Shown here: in pieces, positions 35,365 through 48,699 of the stretch
Layout of the letters: every line of letters begins with the position of its first letter
Numbering within the stretch: position 1 is the stretch's first letter
Source: Smittium mucronatum
Lineage: Eukaryota; Kickxellomycota; Harpellomycetes; Harpellales; Legeriomycetaceae
Direction of reading: 5' to 3'
DNA: 64,000 nt
Assembly: GCA_001953115.1 (NCBI GenBank)
Contig: LSSL01007779.1
Coordinates: forward strand, 1 to 64,000
Program-made: the position numbers and the translations under genes
The notes under the pieces: generated by a model
Told to the model about the DNA's origin: nothing
Seen by the model: the letters and a program-made list of their open reading frames with translations, nothing else
Database searches by the model: none

Positions 35365-37068
35365 ATTAATCCTAAAATAAACATAAATCAATATATCGCC
35401 AGTATTCTACGCCAATTTTGGTTCGCTAAATCTTGAAAAGAGTTGTTTATTAGCTTATAAAAAAAGCCAATGGGATGTAAATTGATTTCCAGATCAAAGA
35501 AAAGCATCATAAAAATATACCATAAATAATTCTACAGTTTAATCTGTTGGCATTCTAAAAGTTTATAGTTGTTCGATTCTTTCTTTGCGGGCCTGGCTTT
35601 CGCGCTTCGATTTGTTAAATCTTGTGAATTATATTTGGTCGTTAATGAAAATAGCCAATAATTTTAGATTTTTAAAAAGTAAATAAAAATAGCATAAATA
35701 TTAGCCATAAATTATTGCACAATTTGGTCTGTTGGAGATGATGCAGTTAAGCTGATATCATCATATCGATTATCTGATTTGTAATTTTTGCATTATCAAT
35801 TATTATGAATATTATAGGAGGGAAAAAAACCGTTGAGTTACACATGATAATAGAAATTCCAATATATTGGCTAAAAAATGCGATATTTGAGGCTTTAAGT
35901 AGTTTTTTAGACAAATGGATTCCATTAGATTGGAATACATCGACAACAATAGGATAATTTGAATATAATAGGACTAAGAAGTGAATGTTAATGAATAAAC
36001 AATTTGCCTTCATTTGAAGGTTTCTCCTAGTTATTTTTGAAAGTTTATCAAATTACACTAATAACAGTTATGTAAGATTAAAGTTTATTTACCATTGGCG
36101 AAGTGTAAACGCCGTTATTGTACTCCCAGATCTGAATTTATAAATTTTCATCGGGAATCGGTGAAACAACAATAAGGATTGTGTGTAATATTTTTTCTGT
36201 TTTAAAACTAAATATCTAACAATTAGCGTTTGCAATTTATATAACCTATCGACTTCATTCATGAAATTCAACATTTATTGGCTTATAGCTGATATTATGA
36301 TGAAATGATACTACAATTTATATGCTTAGTATCACTTTTGATGTTTGCTCCAAGTCCCAAAAAACCCCTGAGATTTTATTCGACTAATCTACAAGCTGAT
36401 ATTTCATGACAACCTGAATTAAGCAAATAAGCGCAAATTTAAAATTAAATATTTATATTACCAAAAGCCAATGTCATTTTTTATATCGGCCCTAAAAGCA
36501 TTTTCTCTTTCGAGGATCAAATCTACAGTTCCGATTTGCTAATTTCATATCCCAAATAATCGAGTATTATGGTTTTCTACCCAATAGATAAAAAACTTTT
36601 GGAAATATATTTTTATTTACTTAGTACTGTAGACAATTATCTTGTCTTCGGCTCTGAAATGGCTAGCGTGCCGTGATGGAATAGATGAAGAAAAACATAC
36701 AGCTCTTTGTCGGATTTTTAAGCCAATAAATGAGCGGGAATTTAGCGCATTGCAAATTTCCAGGATTTCTTAACTGCAATTTTAGCTGAATTATTAAAAG
36801 GTGTCGAATCTGTCCAAATCTTGACCTTCGTGAATTAGAAGCGATCTCATTAGCGAGAAAAGATCAAGACCGCATCTGAATTTGGTTTACTGTAGCACCA
36901 GTAAATCCTGATAATCATGTAACTCTTTGATAATAGAGCTTTTTTTCGCTTCAGTGAAGCTTTATATTACATATCATGCCGCTAGCAGAATTGAATATTT
37001 TCTAAACATACACTAATCTTTTTTTACCTTCATACTATCCCTCCTAGAGTAATAGAATATCTTCCCAA
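35365..37068. other. intergenic region upstream of glycogenin
   Basis: A diverged tandem duplication lies at about 35420-35735. The remainder is intermediate in base composition and holds no supported gene. A minus frame of 88 codons at 35747-36013 and a plus open stretch over the same bases are both unconvincing. The glycogenin promoter should lie in the last few hundred bases, but no specific site was recognised. Confidence 0.45.
35420..35735. repeat. diverged tandem duplication, unit about 185 bp
   Basis: Both halves contain TTAAATCTTG or CTAAATCTTG, then AGCCAAT, then ATACCATAAAT or TAGCCATAAAT, then TCTGTTGG, in the same order and offset by 185-189 bp. Divergence is considerable, so this is an old duplication of intergenic DNA. 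Confidence 0.55.
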
Positions 37069-40000
37069 ATGCTCGACTTTAATGCCGCATACGTCACCCT
37101 AGTCACTAATGATTCTTATGTACCAGCTGCTCTAGTTCTTTGCCATTCGATCAGAGTCACTCACACCACTCACAAAATTCTTTGTCTTGTGTCTGACTCC
37201 TCAATTTCTTCTTCCAACTTGTCGAAATTAGCCGAGGCGTTTGACTCCATTGTTCATGCAGGAAAGTTCACCAGTGTCAATCATGAAGGGCTTAAAGCTC
37301 TTAAGAGACCTGATCTAGCTGATACTTATACAAAAGTTGAGCTATGGAACCCTTCTCTCTTTAAAGAATATAAAGCCATCTGCTATTTAGATTCTGATAT
37401 TTTGGTTCTGCAAAATGTGGACTCTATTTTTGATAACTGCTCCTCATATTTTCAAGAGTTAGACTCTAAAAATCCAAAAATGCATGGCCTGATTTCCGCC
37501 GCTCCTGATATGGGTTGGCCTGATTGGTTTAATTCTGGGGTCATGTTGATTCATCCCAATCCCTCTACTCATTCGCAGCTGTTGCAATTAGTCATCTCTG
37601 AGAACAATTCATTAAGCACTGGTTCGGGTGGTATCAGCTATGATGGTGCTGATCAAGGTCTTTTGAACTTTCATTTCTCAGGCTGGTCTAGTGCCCCCTC
37701 TAATTACCGACTTAGCTTCACTTACAATACCACTGGCTCTCCATTCTACTCTTATCTACCTGCTATCAATTCTCAACACTCCCATATTAAAATTATACAC
37801 TTTGCTGGTCAGAAAAAACCCTGGAATTATTCAAGGTACTCAGATGGTTCTGTTGTATCTCAAAACGATTCCTCTGGTTTTTGGACTGGAATGATCCAAA
37901 AATGGTGGGATCATCATGACTTCATTTCAAATCCCGACTCCTTTATGCTTTCCAACAGGTCACAGGATTATCAGTATGTATATTCTGTATCATTTGTGAT
38001 TCTCTTTTTCATTTTATTCATCTTCGCACTTTTTAGAGTGATTTCACTTTCAACTACCAAAACGGTTCCTTTATTGTTCTACTTTTTTAATATTATAGGT
38101 TTGGTGATAACAGTTTTGATAACAAAAAATATTACTTTTCAGATAACCTTAACAGCTCAGACAATCCAAATCATCAAACCAATCCATCCACGTATAGCTC
38201 TGATCATCCCACTGATTTTCTCTGGTTAAGGAATTCAGTTCAAAAAGTTTCTTATCATACAGGAAACACCTCTAACAATCTTCATAGAGATTCAGATCGC
38301 TCTAATGTCGACAATTCTAATTCCAATACTTTTTTTGAGAATAAACAGCCTCAATACAACTCTGGTGATCACGCTTACATTAACCACCATAATTATTCTC
38401 AGCATCAACGCCATGATGAAAATTTCAATCAGAGTCATAATTCCAGTCAAAACCACTTTCATCACAATGAATACAATCACTCGAATCAACACTTAGGAAA
38501 TGAAAATGCCAGTAATACACCAGAGCACTATAATCCATCTGAAAACGACCACGGTAAATTTTCCTCTTAAGAAATCAAAAATGTCCAGATTCTCTTTAGG
38601 GATATCTATATCTTATTGTTTATCGTCACGTCATAGATCATTTCATTGTTATTTTTGCCTTTATATCGCATTAATTAATAATAAATATGTTCTTTTTATC
38701 ATTGTATCAGGTCATCAGAGTTTTATGAACATTAATAATAATAGTAATATCCACACCAATCATCGAGATGGTTCTGGTAATAGCAATTACAATAATAAGG
38801 AAGATGTTCAAGATGTGTTTTGGAAAAGAGATTTCAATGAAAATAATTGGGCCCGTCAGGGCAGTAATCACCAAAACGATGAAAAAAAAAATAATCAAAA
38901 TAGCCATCATTTCAATACCAGCCATTTTTCAGAAAATAGCTCCAAAAAAAATTTCGACTATCCAAATACACCATATAACAATAGCAGTTATTTTGAGAAT
39001 TCTAGGGATAAAGGAAAAGAAAATAATAGTTCCTTCTCCCAAGATTATAGCTTAAATAATGGGTCTAGCCGATACTCCAATCCTTGGAAACAAAAACCCA
39101 AATCTTCTAGATCGAAATCTCGATCTGGTAAACACACGCCTGACAGAATTGAATCCATCAACCGATTTTACGATTCCCAATGTAGTATAATATTTGCCTA
39201 CCTTTCTTCCAAAAACTTAAAAATTCTTATGTTATATCCTTTTAGATCCCGCAATTATACAGAACGACGAAATAACCGGACTAGGAATAGCAATCAACCA
39301 GACAACCCTTAAACGCCCTTCATCTGGACCAGAAGTTGAAAATAGTGATAATAGCGCTACAGAGCTTGTTGATCTTGTTTCCAAACTTGAAAAAATTGAC
39401 GCCTTTTCCGATGAGTTCCGCAAAGAGCTCGACTCTTTATATAGAAAATGGCATTCAAAAATAGTTCAACAACTGACTGGAATAGACATTTCCAAAGGCG
39501 ATGTAGATTACTCATACCCAAATAAATTAAACGGATTTTCAAACTCTCAATTAAAATCCAAATTGATCAGCAATACCTTCGGAGCTAACTCTTTATCTTT
39601 AAAAACGGATGTTGAAATAAAGGCTAGAACAAGTAAAAATATAGAGTATGATATTAGTCTAACATTCAAGTCGTTATACGATTTATTCGAAGATGAAAAT
39701 CCAAAAAACTTGGGTAATCGCTACTTCAATAAAAATTTCAGAGAACCTGAAAAGCCAGATGTTAGACTGGTTCTTAATACGAAGGAAACCAGAAAATCAA
39801 ATCCCAATTTACAAATAACCAAGTCCGCGAAAATTTTACCTATTGACGAAGATTACGGTTTTCCCAAAAAAACATCTGAAATCCTCGACTACTCTTTTCC
39901 TCCAATTGGATCAGATATATTTAACTTTAGATCTGCTCCACATTCTCCAAAACACAATTCTTCTGAGGGAAAGGAAAGCGTTGTGTCACCCAATTCACCT

Positions 40001-40357
40001 GCTAACAATGTTAAAAAATCTCATGAGGATTCCAGTGATTTATTACATGCAGGATTAAAACCTATTAACACTACCAAGATTGATAACTATGTTCCTTTAG
40101 GAAGCAGAAAGCCTAATCAAAATTTGAATGTTCCCAAAAAAATGTCCGAGTTAACTGTGGTAACTGACCCGTACAAGCAAAATAAATTGTACAACAAAGA
40201 TTCTTTAGTGAATGATACCTCAAAATATTCCGCTCTTAGCACACCCCAAAGTTCTGAATCAGATCCCTCTACAAAAATAGATAAAGATTCCGATATTAAC
40301 GATTTTATGAATTATAGAGTCGAGTGGAACATGAGCGAGCTTTTTTCTTCTAGATGA
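37069..40357 (+). CDS. GYG1: glycogenin with long low-complexity C-terminus
   Basis: Four exons (37069-37973, 38099-38553, 38711-39181, 39246-40357) give 980 residues; the third donor could be 39185 instead, adding one residue. The N-terminal 300 residues are a GT8 glycosyltransferase: AYVTLVTNDSYVPAALVL, the Mn2+-binding DSD (108-110) in CYLDSDILVLQNVDSIFD, APDMGWPDWFNSGVM, DGADQGLLNFHFSGW, FYSYLPA with Tyr227/Tyr229 at the self-glucosylation site, and HFAGQKKPWNY. Glycogenin primes glycogen synthesis by adding glucose from UDP-glucose to its own tyrosine. Residues from about 303 to 610 are extremely Asn/His/Ser-rich; the rest is Ser/Lys-rich and ends FMNYRVEWNMSELFSSR, in the position where glycogenins bind glycogen synthase. 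An apparent membrane segment after residue 301 is translated intron 1. The symbol follows animal usage; yeasts call it GLG. Confidence 0.9.
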
Positions 40358-42144
40358 CAGAAATTTCATTTCTGGCATTGATGTGAGAGGTGAAGTTAAA
40401 ATTTAAACAAATTAATTTATTTTTTAAAAAGTATGTACCCTTTCTAAAAACATAACCCGTTTTTATGGAATGCCTCTTTACATATTTTTTTTCTTTCACC
40501 TTTTTTTTTCTCCGATTTTTTTTACGATGCAGGAAAGTTTTAAATAAACTATGAATTTCACTTCTATTCAGACATATCTATGTCCAGCCTTTTAAAAGAA
40601 ATAAACCTAATAGACCTTGATATCAGATCTTCGTTGGAATATGTACATTTTATTTGGGCATTTGATGAAAAATAAGTTTTCTTCGAATTCCACTGAATGG
40701 ATTCATTAACCTATTTCTGGTAAAAAAATTGCATTGCCTTCCTATTAGTGAAATATAACATTTTTCCGAATAAAGAATAGAAAATTGACCCAATCGCGAA
40801 TGTCTTTTTAAGAAAAAATAGCTGAATCGATCGAGAACAGGGTTTATTTTTTCAAAACTGGCCGTGAAAGGATTAAAGGATCAAAATAAAAAGCACTCAA
40901 TTATTTTTAAAAGCTTGAAAAATATGCAATTATCACCAAAGGTTATAATATTCGTATTTATGAAAACCAGGGTATCAGATTGTTTAAATATTCAGCATTT
41001 TTGCTAAAAAAGATTATAATGCGACTTTTTGGACAAAAAAGGTATTAAAAGCTAATATACCACAGAATTATCATATTTTGAGTTTTAATTAGGTTAGAAA
41101 TTCGAACTCGAAATGTTTTTACCTTAAATTTTTCCTATCTATGCTCAATCAGGTAATAATAGAGGTAACAAATATTTATACCAAGTAGAAACTATGTATT
41201 TCGTTTTTTGTGCTAAAACACCGAAGGTTAGATAATATTCCGTGTTGATTTTTTAGCCTGTCGGGTTCTCTTAATTCAGTTGATTTTTATATTTGGAAAT
41301 TTAATTAAAGCCTTTTTTATATTACTAAGTAAACACTCATTGAGAAAGGGTTAATGCGGAGCTATAATAATTTGTGATTTTTTTTCTTTTTTAAAATAAA
41401 CCAATTTACATAAGGTTGGTGTTGAAGCATTCTCTTTGGTGTTTGGGAAAACGAAAAAATGTTTCATAGCCTCTAGGTTGTGTGTGAATGTAGCGTTTTA
41501 TTTCCTACCTATTTTATTTCCTGATTTTTTCCAAAAAATAAATAAAAGATTCTCAAGGTGCACAGTAAAAAAAATATGAATGCTGGTGAGAGGTAGATTA
41601 ATTTAAAGCTATTATAATTTAAAAACGAACATAATTTTTATTATCTCAGCCATTTAAAAATAGTTTCAATCCAATCTAGGTTATTGGTTTATTTCATTGA
41701 CCCTTAATGTCTTTAATATTCAAAATATATGGAAATAAATGGAAATTTAGGCTTTATAGTATCATGATATTTTTTTTTATTTAGCAAAATGAGCAAAAAA
41801 ATATCGTGGAATAAAATTACTTTTTTTGTGTTAATTTATATTGAAAAGTCCTTACTGCTTTTTTTTAAGGGAATATTCGCCAAAAACATGATTTTAATAT
41901 TTCCAAACGAGATAAAAAAAAAAGATCTATCGAAATAAACCTCCATAAATTAATAAAAACTAGGAAGTCTTTCGGGAATAATTTTCTCTTTAATCAGTTC
42001 CCAGTGAGACTCGGAGCCACTAGAGTGACAGATGGGAGTGAGATGAAATTTATTAATAATTTTTTCTTTTAATTCTATTTATTTTTAGTTTTTTCTAGTA
42101 TTTAAATAGTATCAACAAATTCTTTATAAAAAAACAAAAAAAAT
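40358..42144. other. intergenic region without recognised gene
   Basis: No coding sequence. A candidate MITE lies at 40706-40876. A further lone terminus-like string, GAGAAAGGGTTAA, ends near 41354 without a visible partner. Confidence 0.5.
40706..40876. mobile_element. candidate TTAA MITE, 171 bp
   Basis: The left end is TTAACCTATTTCTGG; the right end read inward is TTAATCCTTTCACGG. Both abut TTAA, and the size matches the MITE at 9285-9452. The inverted repeat is short and imperfect, so this may be coincidence. Confidence 0.35.
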
Positions 42145-42301
42145 CCTGTTTCGAGATTATAGCTATCTGGGATTGCTGTTAGCTGCCTCAATTACTCCCA
42201 AAAAATAATAGTACAAATATATGTGAAGATTTGGTATTTATTATTTTGAAAAATGCAGTACTTAGGACCCTAAATAAAAAAAGTGGGTTTCGCTCTTAGA
42301 A
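42145..42301 (-). mobile_element. SINE-like retroelement, copy 4 (5' portion only)
   Basis: On the minus strand it begins TTCTAAGAGCGAAACCC, aligning with the 5' ends of copies 1 (TCCTAAGAGTGAAATACC) and 3 (CTCTAAGAGTAGAATAC), and runs to ATCTCGAAACAGGA. After that, similarity stops at an A/T run. It lacks the family's 3' half, so it is a deleted copy. It supports the placement of the element's 5' end. Confidence 0.5.
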
Positions 42302-45300
42302 CGCGATTTCAATTATTATTTTTTAAATTTTATCCTAATAATATATAAATATATATAGATATTCATATAAAATAATCAAGAGCACCAAAGCTAAATAAAA
42401 AAATTAAATATTTTATATCAATTTAAAATCAAAATACATACCTTGATTAGAGATAAATTTTGAAGAGTCTTTTTATTTTTTTTATAATTTTTTTTGAAAA
42501 TAGAGTATAAATGTGTTATTTATCAATTGAAAAGTTAAATTAATCAATTTTTTTTTTAATTAAAAAAAAAAAATCAAGTTAATAACATCCCACCTTTTAG
42601 AAAAAAGTATTTTTAAACCGAAAAATTGATATTTATTTAATATAACCCTAATTTGTAAAATAAAAACTAAAAAAAATTCTTGAAATATGTAAAAAAGCTA
42701 TAACCAACGTTTATTATAAGATAAAATACATTAAAAACACTACTTTTAATAATTTTTATTTTTGCTAGGATGATATGAGTTTCTTAGAAAAGATTAAAAA
42801 TTGATAATTTATTTATTGTAGTTTAAATTCTACGCGTACCTATTTTTAAATATATGGTTTTGACTTTTTGAATCTATTTAGCAAAATAAAAAAAAATACT
42901 ATAGTGAATTTCACTTTTTAAAAAATTTTGTTTTATCTTTTATCCCCAATTTTCTAAATTTTGAAACTTCCTATTCAAAAAAAAAAATGGGTTGGTTAAG
43001 GTGGATTAAAATTAAGGTTTATGAAAATTTTAAGCTAAAGCTCGTTTATTTATTGCTGTCCAGGAAAAAAAAACGAGTAGGAAAAAGGTCCCATTAAATA
43101 ACCGAGTAATTTTTTTTGCTTCTAACACATAGTAGATTTCAATCGCACCATATTTAAATGTTTTATAAAAAAAATGAAAATTTAGGACTAATATTTATAT
43201 ATTTATATATTTTTTGATTCAAATTGAAAAAAACCAAAAAATCATAATTTTTAGAATTTAAATATTGTAATTTTTTTCTTATTATTTTTTTAAAAATTTT
43301 AAAAACAGAATTAGATATTTATTCTAAAATCTTTATTTAGGTTTTAGAAGCTTTTTATCTCGAAGTTTTTATTGTTTATTATAATTGTGTATTAACTATT
43401 AAAATCAAATATCTCACTAAATAAATCTTTCAAAAATATGAATAACTAACCCTAATTCAACATATTAAACGTTTCTATTATAGTTAAATCATTAACATGG
43501 ATTAAATTCAACTAATTTTTATATTATTAATAAAATAAAATTGCCAAGATATCTATATAGCTTATTAAAAAATCGATTTGAAATAAAATATAGGAAATAT
43601 AAAAATTTTAATAACATTTTTTTAATGTGCGATGTGACTTTGAATGAGATATAGGCCTGTTTTTGACTATTTTTTAAAATTAAATACATAAAAGAATGTT
43701 TTCCATATGTTTTAAAACGTCATATAATAATATATGTGTAAATGAAATGTTAGAAACTGATAAAATAGTTTTATTGTTTAAAAAAAACGCTATAATAGAA
43801 AATTTCTAATTTGGCGAATTTATTCAATTTACCATAATTTCTAATTTTCCAAAAATTTGTATCGATGTACCAAAAAAATACCCATTTGCGTAATAACTTT
43901 CATTTTAAACCCCAAATTACAAAAATATTTCATTTTTTTCGTTATCTGAGCTACTTATAAATAGAATTTTGGATTCTTTTAACTATGCAATAAATTTAAG
44001 CTTTATAGTAAATTTTGATTTTCATTAAACAGCTTATTTCTAAATGATCGCTGAATTAAGTAACTTTTAATAAATTAATCCGAAAATTTTCCTTGTTCTT
44101 AATAAAAATGAAAAATATTTATAAAAAAAACAGTTAAAGTTCATAAATATACCCAGATATCATTTGTTTTGGATATATGTGTCTAAAAATTTTTTTTTTG
44201 CTATCTATAGTCGAATAATTCGATTTTAATTTATTTATATTGAAAATTTAAGCGATTTATAATTAATAAAACCAAATTATAATAACTATTCTCTTTGATT
44301 CTTAAAAAATATTCATTAAGTGTATCAAATTTAAAATTCTTAAACTGTAATTTTAATTTGATTTTTTTTGCCATTAGATCAAAATTTTGATATCAATGTA
44401 AAGATATTTTATTGATACAAATCTAGATAAATTGATAATTTAGGCTCGAATTGAGTAAAAAGCTTTAAATAAAAAAATTAAATTTATTTTAATATGGTAT
44501 GAATTTTAAAATAATCCCAAAATTTCCAATTATAAGCGTTTATACCAAAATAAACACATTCTCTCAATTTATAAAATTACATAAACGTATATCCAATTAT
44601 TAAATCACTTTAAAATTTTCGAAAAACATAATTTTGATTCGTCTATTTTAAAAAACAGTAAATTTTTATTTTAATTTAATCAATAGATTGAATTGCATTG
44701 GTAGTCTAATAAATATATATATAATGTTAAAGCATCAGATAGTTATATATAATATCATTAATTTAATAAAAAAAGTTATTATTATTTTTTTTTTATAGGA
44801 TCGATAAAAATTATAACTAAAAAAACACAAAAAAAAAGTAATTAATTTTCAATTTATTAAATTAGAAAATTTTTTATAAGTAATTTTATTAAATTTTAAA
44901 AATTTAAAAAAATACAAGTTGAAATTAAGAAAAAATCTTTTCCATTTATATTATTCAAATTGATGCTAATATTTTTGTTTTTATCCAGTTATTTTCTTAT
45001 ATTGGCTTCGATAAAATGTAACAAAAATTATTCTAATGAAATGAAGAATATTCAAAATAATGATTATTGGATTTATTGATGGATTTAAAAATTAGATTGC
45101 CTCGATTTTTCTGGAAACTGAAAAAATTTCAATTTTTCACATTTAATTTAGTCAGGAGTAAAGCTCAAAGACTACAATAATAAATTTAAAGTAAAAATTA
45201 GTTAATTTTTTTCAAATTACGAGAAATTCGATATTATTGAAAATTATTTCCATATAATATAATATATTATAGTTTGAATTTATTTTAATAATGAAAAAAG

Positions 45301-47820
45301 AGAATCATTTAAGGGATTGGGTTAATAAAACAATAATTGTATCTTTATTTATCACAATAAAAAAAAATTATGAAATAGTAATGATATTTAACAAATTAAT
45401 TTCATTTAATTTTAATATATAATAATTTATATATAATTTATAATAGAAATTTTTTGATTTAATTATATTAAAAATAATCAGTGTGCTGAAAATAAACGAT
45501 AAAAGTAAATGGTATTTAGTTATAATTATATCTGGTTTAAGTTTTTTAAAATACAGATTAAAAAAAAGTTTCCTTTCTTATAATATACAGAAAAATATAG
45601 TTGATATTTGACTTAAAATATATTTTTAAAAATATCTATTAAATTTACTTATGTTTCGAGATAAATTTTATTTAAATTTTTGAAAAAAAAACAATAAAAT
45701 TACGCATTGATTCCGAAATGTATACTAAATAAACAATAATTAAAACCCCTGGATTTTTTTTTTTATATATCTAATGATTTAATTAAAACATAATTTATTA
45801 ACAGCCAGGAAAAAATTCACGGAAATATTTAATTAATTATTTGAAAGCTTCCTTTTTTCCCCCCCAGAAACTTCAAGATTTTTTATTATCTGATTTGACA
45901 GTACTAATAACTCAGATAATATGCTTATAAAATTATGAATTAAATTAGTCTGGAAATTAATTTATAAATACTGTGTATACTAATTTATATATCTTAACCA
46001 TATAGTATAATTATAGTAAAAAAAAACAATTAGTTCCTAAAACTTTTAAAAGAAAAATCTAAAAATAAAATTTAGCTTAAAAATCAAGAATATACCACTA
46101 TATACCACTTTATACCCAACTTTATTTAAATAAAAAATAAATTTGACTAAAAAGTGAAAAAATGAGTTTATTTATACATAAAAACATAAATACACATTTA
46201 AAGTTTTGAAAAAAGTTGAGATTATTTATGGACCAAAAAATATTTATGCAAAAATTAGTATAGTGAAAAAAGCGTAACGTATTTAAAACTTTAGAAATAA
46301 ATTTCATCAAATTTTTAAAAAAATTAGATATATTTTTAAATTGAGTTTTTTATGAATTTTATTCAGCGAAATCCAACAAATTTTAAAAAATAAGGAGAAA
46401 AATCAATCGTAGTATATATTAGATATTTAATATTATTGCCTCGTCAACCAATATTTTTTTTTCCTATTTCACAAAAGTTTAATTATATTAACAGGGAAAA
46501 CTTTTTTACAGAAAAGATAGAGGTCAGCGAAAAATTCTTGATATTTTTATAAATTTGTGTTTTAAATCAAAATGTAAAATAAATATTGTGTAAATCTAAT
46601 TTATAATTTATAAATAAATAAATATATATATATATATTCTTATTTTTTTTATAGCATATTGGTTAGATTATATAAATAAACCACATCTATTATTGAAATA
46701 ATAGAATTTTGTTTTTATATCCCTTATTTTTGGGTTTAATTCATTAAATATAATTTACATATTATGCATCTGGATTTTTGTGAAGATTTTTTTTTTATTT
46801 TTAAAAGAATTTACGAGAAAACAGTGAAAAATCTTCCTATTGGCCATTAAAGTAAAATAACTAAATAGATATACATCCCAAAGAGATAAAAAAACATTCA
46901 AAATCCACTTAATATATTAAACATTATTTTAACCATTAATATTACGATAAATTCGCCATTAGAAGAGTAGTTTATTTTTCGACTTTTCTTTAGGCTGTGA
47001 ATCGTTTACTGAAGCTTTTAATAAATCTTATTTCATTTTTAGAGCCTCTGAGTCTGAATTATATAGCTAATAATTTTTTTGAGTATACGAGAAGCAAAAA
47101 AAAAGGCCACTAAATTATTTACATATAACCGATATTTTTCTAAAAAATTATTACTAATAAATAGTTCAGAATCAATTAAAAAAATTCTCTAAAAAAATCA
47201 TAAGAACTTAGAAACTATGCTCAAAAAATAAAATCTCATAAAAAAAGTGGTGATAAACAAATACAACATATTTATGCATATTTATATCCACGCGAGTATA
47301 TTTATTATATTTAGATTGTAAAAAAATTCTTCCGACTATATAGAAACATGAAAAGCACAAGCATTTTATAGTGCAATAATTTACAGGATTTTAAAGGGGT
47401 TTTTTTTTGAAATTTATAGACATTAGGCGTTAAAAATGAGTTATTAATAATTAAATCAGAAAATGTGACATTATTTTTATTTTATTAAAGTCTTCAGTTA
47501 GCCAAAATAAAATACTAAATTAAAAACTCAATTGATCTCGTCGTGGAAATTTTTGAGATTAAAAATCCCATATACATATGCATTTTATTCTGTAAATAAT
47601 TGGTTTCTAAATATTAAGAATAATGAATATTTATTTATTGGCATGAAGCGTTAGTTTTTGTAAATCTATAAGTTAACAAAATTATAAAACAAGACTAGTT
47701 TATAAAAATCGGCTATTTTTCGAGAATGGATCAAATTGTGTTAGAACCTGTCAAATCAGAAGTTTTTTGGTCGAATGTGTTTTAATGGATCGATTTATCA
47801 GAAATAGGTCAAATTAGGAT
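42302..47820. other. AT-rich gene desert
   Basis: About 5.5 kb without a supported gene. A 62-codon minus frame near 46122-46310 is low complexity. A simple (TA)n tract lies near 46620-46639 and a run of seven C at about 45859-45865. Confidence 0.65.
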
Positions 47821-48022
47821 GACGGTGCTATTGAAATATTTACATTGAAACTACAGGAGATTTCGCCTACTTTTTGATCACTTAAAATGTAACAAAAATA
47901 CATGGAAATAAATTTGCGGGCGACGAGACTATTGACCTATTTACATTGAAACTAAAGGAAATTTCATCTACTTTTTGGATATTTAAAATAAAATAAAAAG
48001 GCACGGCAATACACTTGTGTAT
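47821..48022. repeat. 101-bp diverged tandem duplication
   Basis: Two adjacent units share GACGGTGCTATTG / GACGAGACTATTG, then ATTTACATTGAAACTA, GGAGATTTCGCC / GGAAATTTCATC, and TACTTTTTG, offset by 101 bp. Roughly one base in five differs. It lies about 0.7 kb upstream of LCB1. Confidence 0.75.
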
Positions 48023-48187
48023 TTTGGGAACGCAACAATTTCTATTTGCACAAAAAATCTTAATTATGAAAAACGGTTGGTTGATCCAGTAGGTAAAATG
48101 TGCAGTAGGTCAACAGTTCTGGCACCCCAAACCTAACATATTGAGATAAGATCCAAAGTAAAGCAATCGATAATCAGAGAACTTTAT

Positions 48188-48427
48188 TTAACTAGAATTC
48201 GGATTACCAGCTGCAACCTGTACATAATACTCTGAAAATAACACTTCTATACGTCTAAAATCACTGAGAAATATTTCACTCTTCAGTTGCTCTAGAGGAA
48301 CGGCGACATCTACATAACATGATTTGTTAATTGATTCACCAGGAAAAAGTTGCAAAAAAAACAAAAATAGGCGTAGTTTACGACAATCCAAGTTGGATGA
48401 TAGGATACACCCTTTGCTTATAGCCAA
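48188..48427 (-). CDS. possible small gene or exon, unknown function
   Basis: A minus-strand frame ending at a TAA at 48188 reads VPLEQLKSEIFLSDFRRIEV and then LFSEYYVQVAAGNPNSS. It has much better protein composition than the surroundings and sits on a GC-richer patch. No ATG opens this frame. A GTAG acceptor-like site just before the DVAVPLEQL segment suggests the upstream part may be intronic, with a first exon between 48430 and 48690. The gene would be divergent from LCB1. The family was not recognised. Could also be a relic. Confidence 0.3.
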   Translation of the reverse strand: MAISKGCILSSNLDCRKLRLFLFFLQLFPGESINKSCYVDVAVPLEQLKSEIFLSDFRRIEVLFSEYYVQVAAGNPNSS

Positions 48428-48699
48428 TTAAATGATAAAATAACATTTTAAAAAGCAAGGACGAATAACCGTTAGAAAAACCAAGTTTGGCATTGTCAGA
48501 TCATAAATCTGCCACTAAAAATCGAGGATTACAAAAACACTAAGTTTATGTCATCACAAGCCATTCATGCTAGCCAGCATCCAAAACAATTGATGAATCA
48601 TATAAGTTTAGCTCCAAATGAATATTTATGAAATCCACCCCTTTGTGATAGTATTTAATATTCTAGTTAATCTTCCATATTGAAGTAATACTCCTGAAA

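Noticed and set aside
37974..38229. C-terminal transmembrane segment of glycogenin (YSVSFVILFFILFIFALF region)
   Set aside because: It begins exactly at a GTATGT donor and runs through a T-rich intron ending TATAG at 38098. The frame that continues as an Asn-rich coding exon is a different one, so the hydrophobic stretch is translated intron followed by a wrong frame.
41990..42060. Extension of SINE copy 4 to the left (GC-richer string GACTCGGAGCCACTAGAG)
   Set aside because: It could not be aligned with the expected following part of the element in either orientation, so the copy was ended at 42145.
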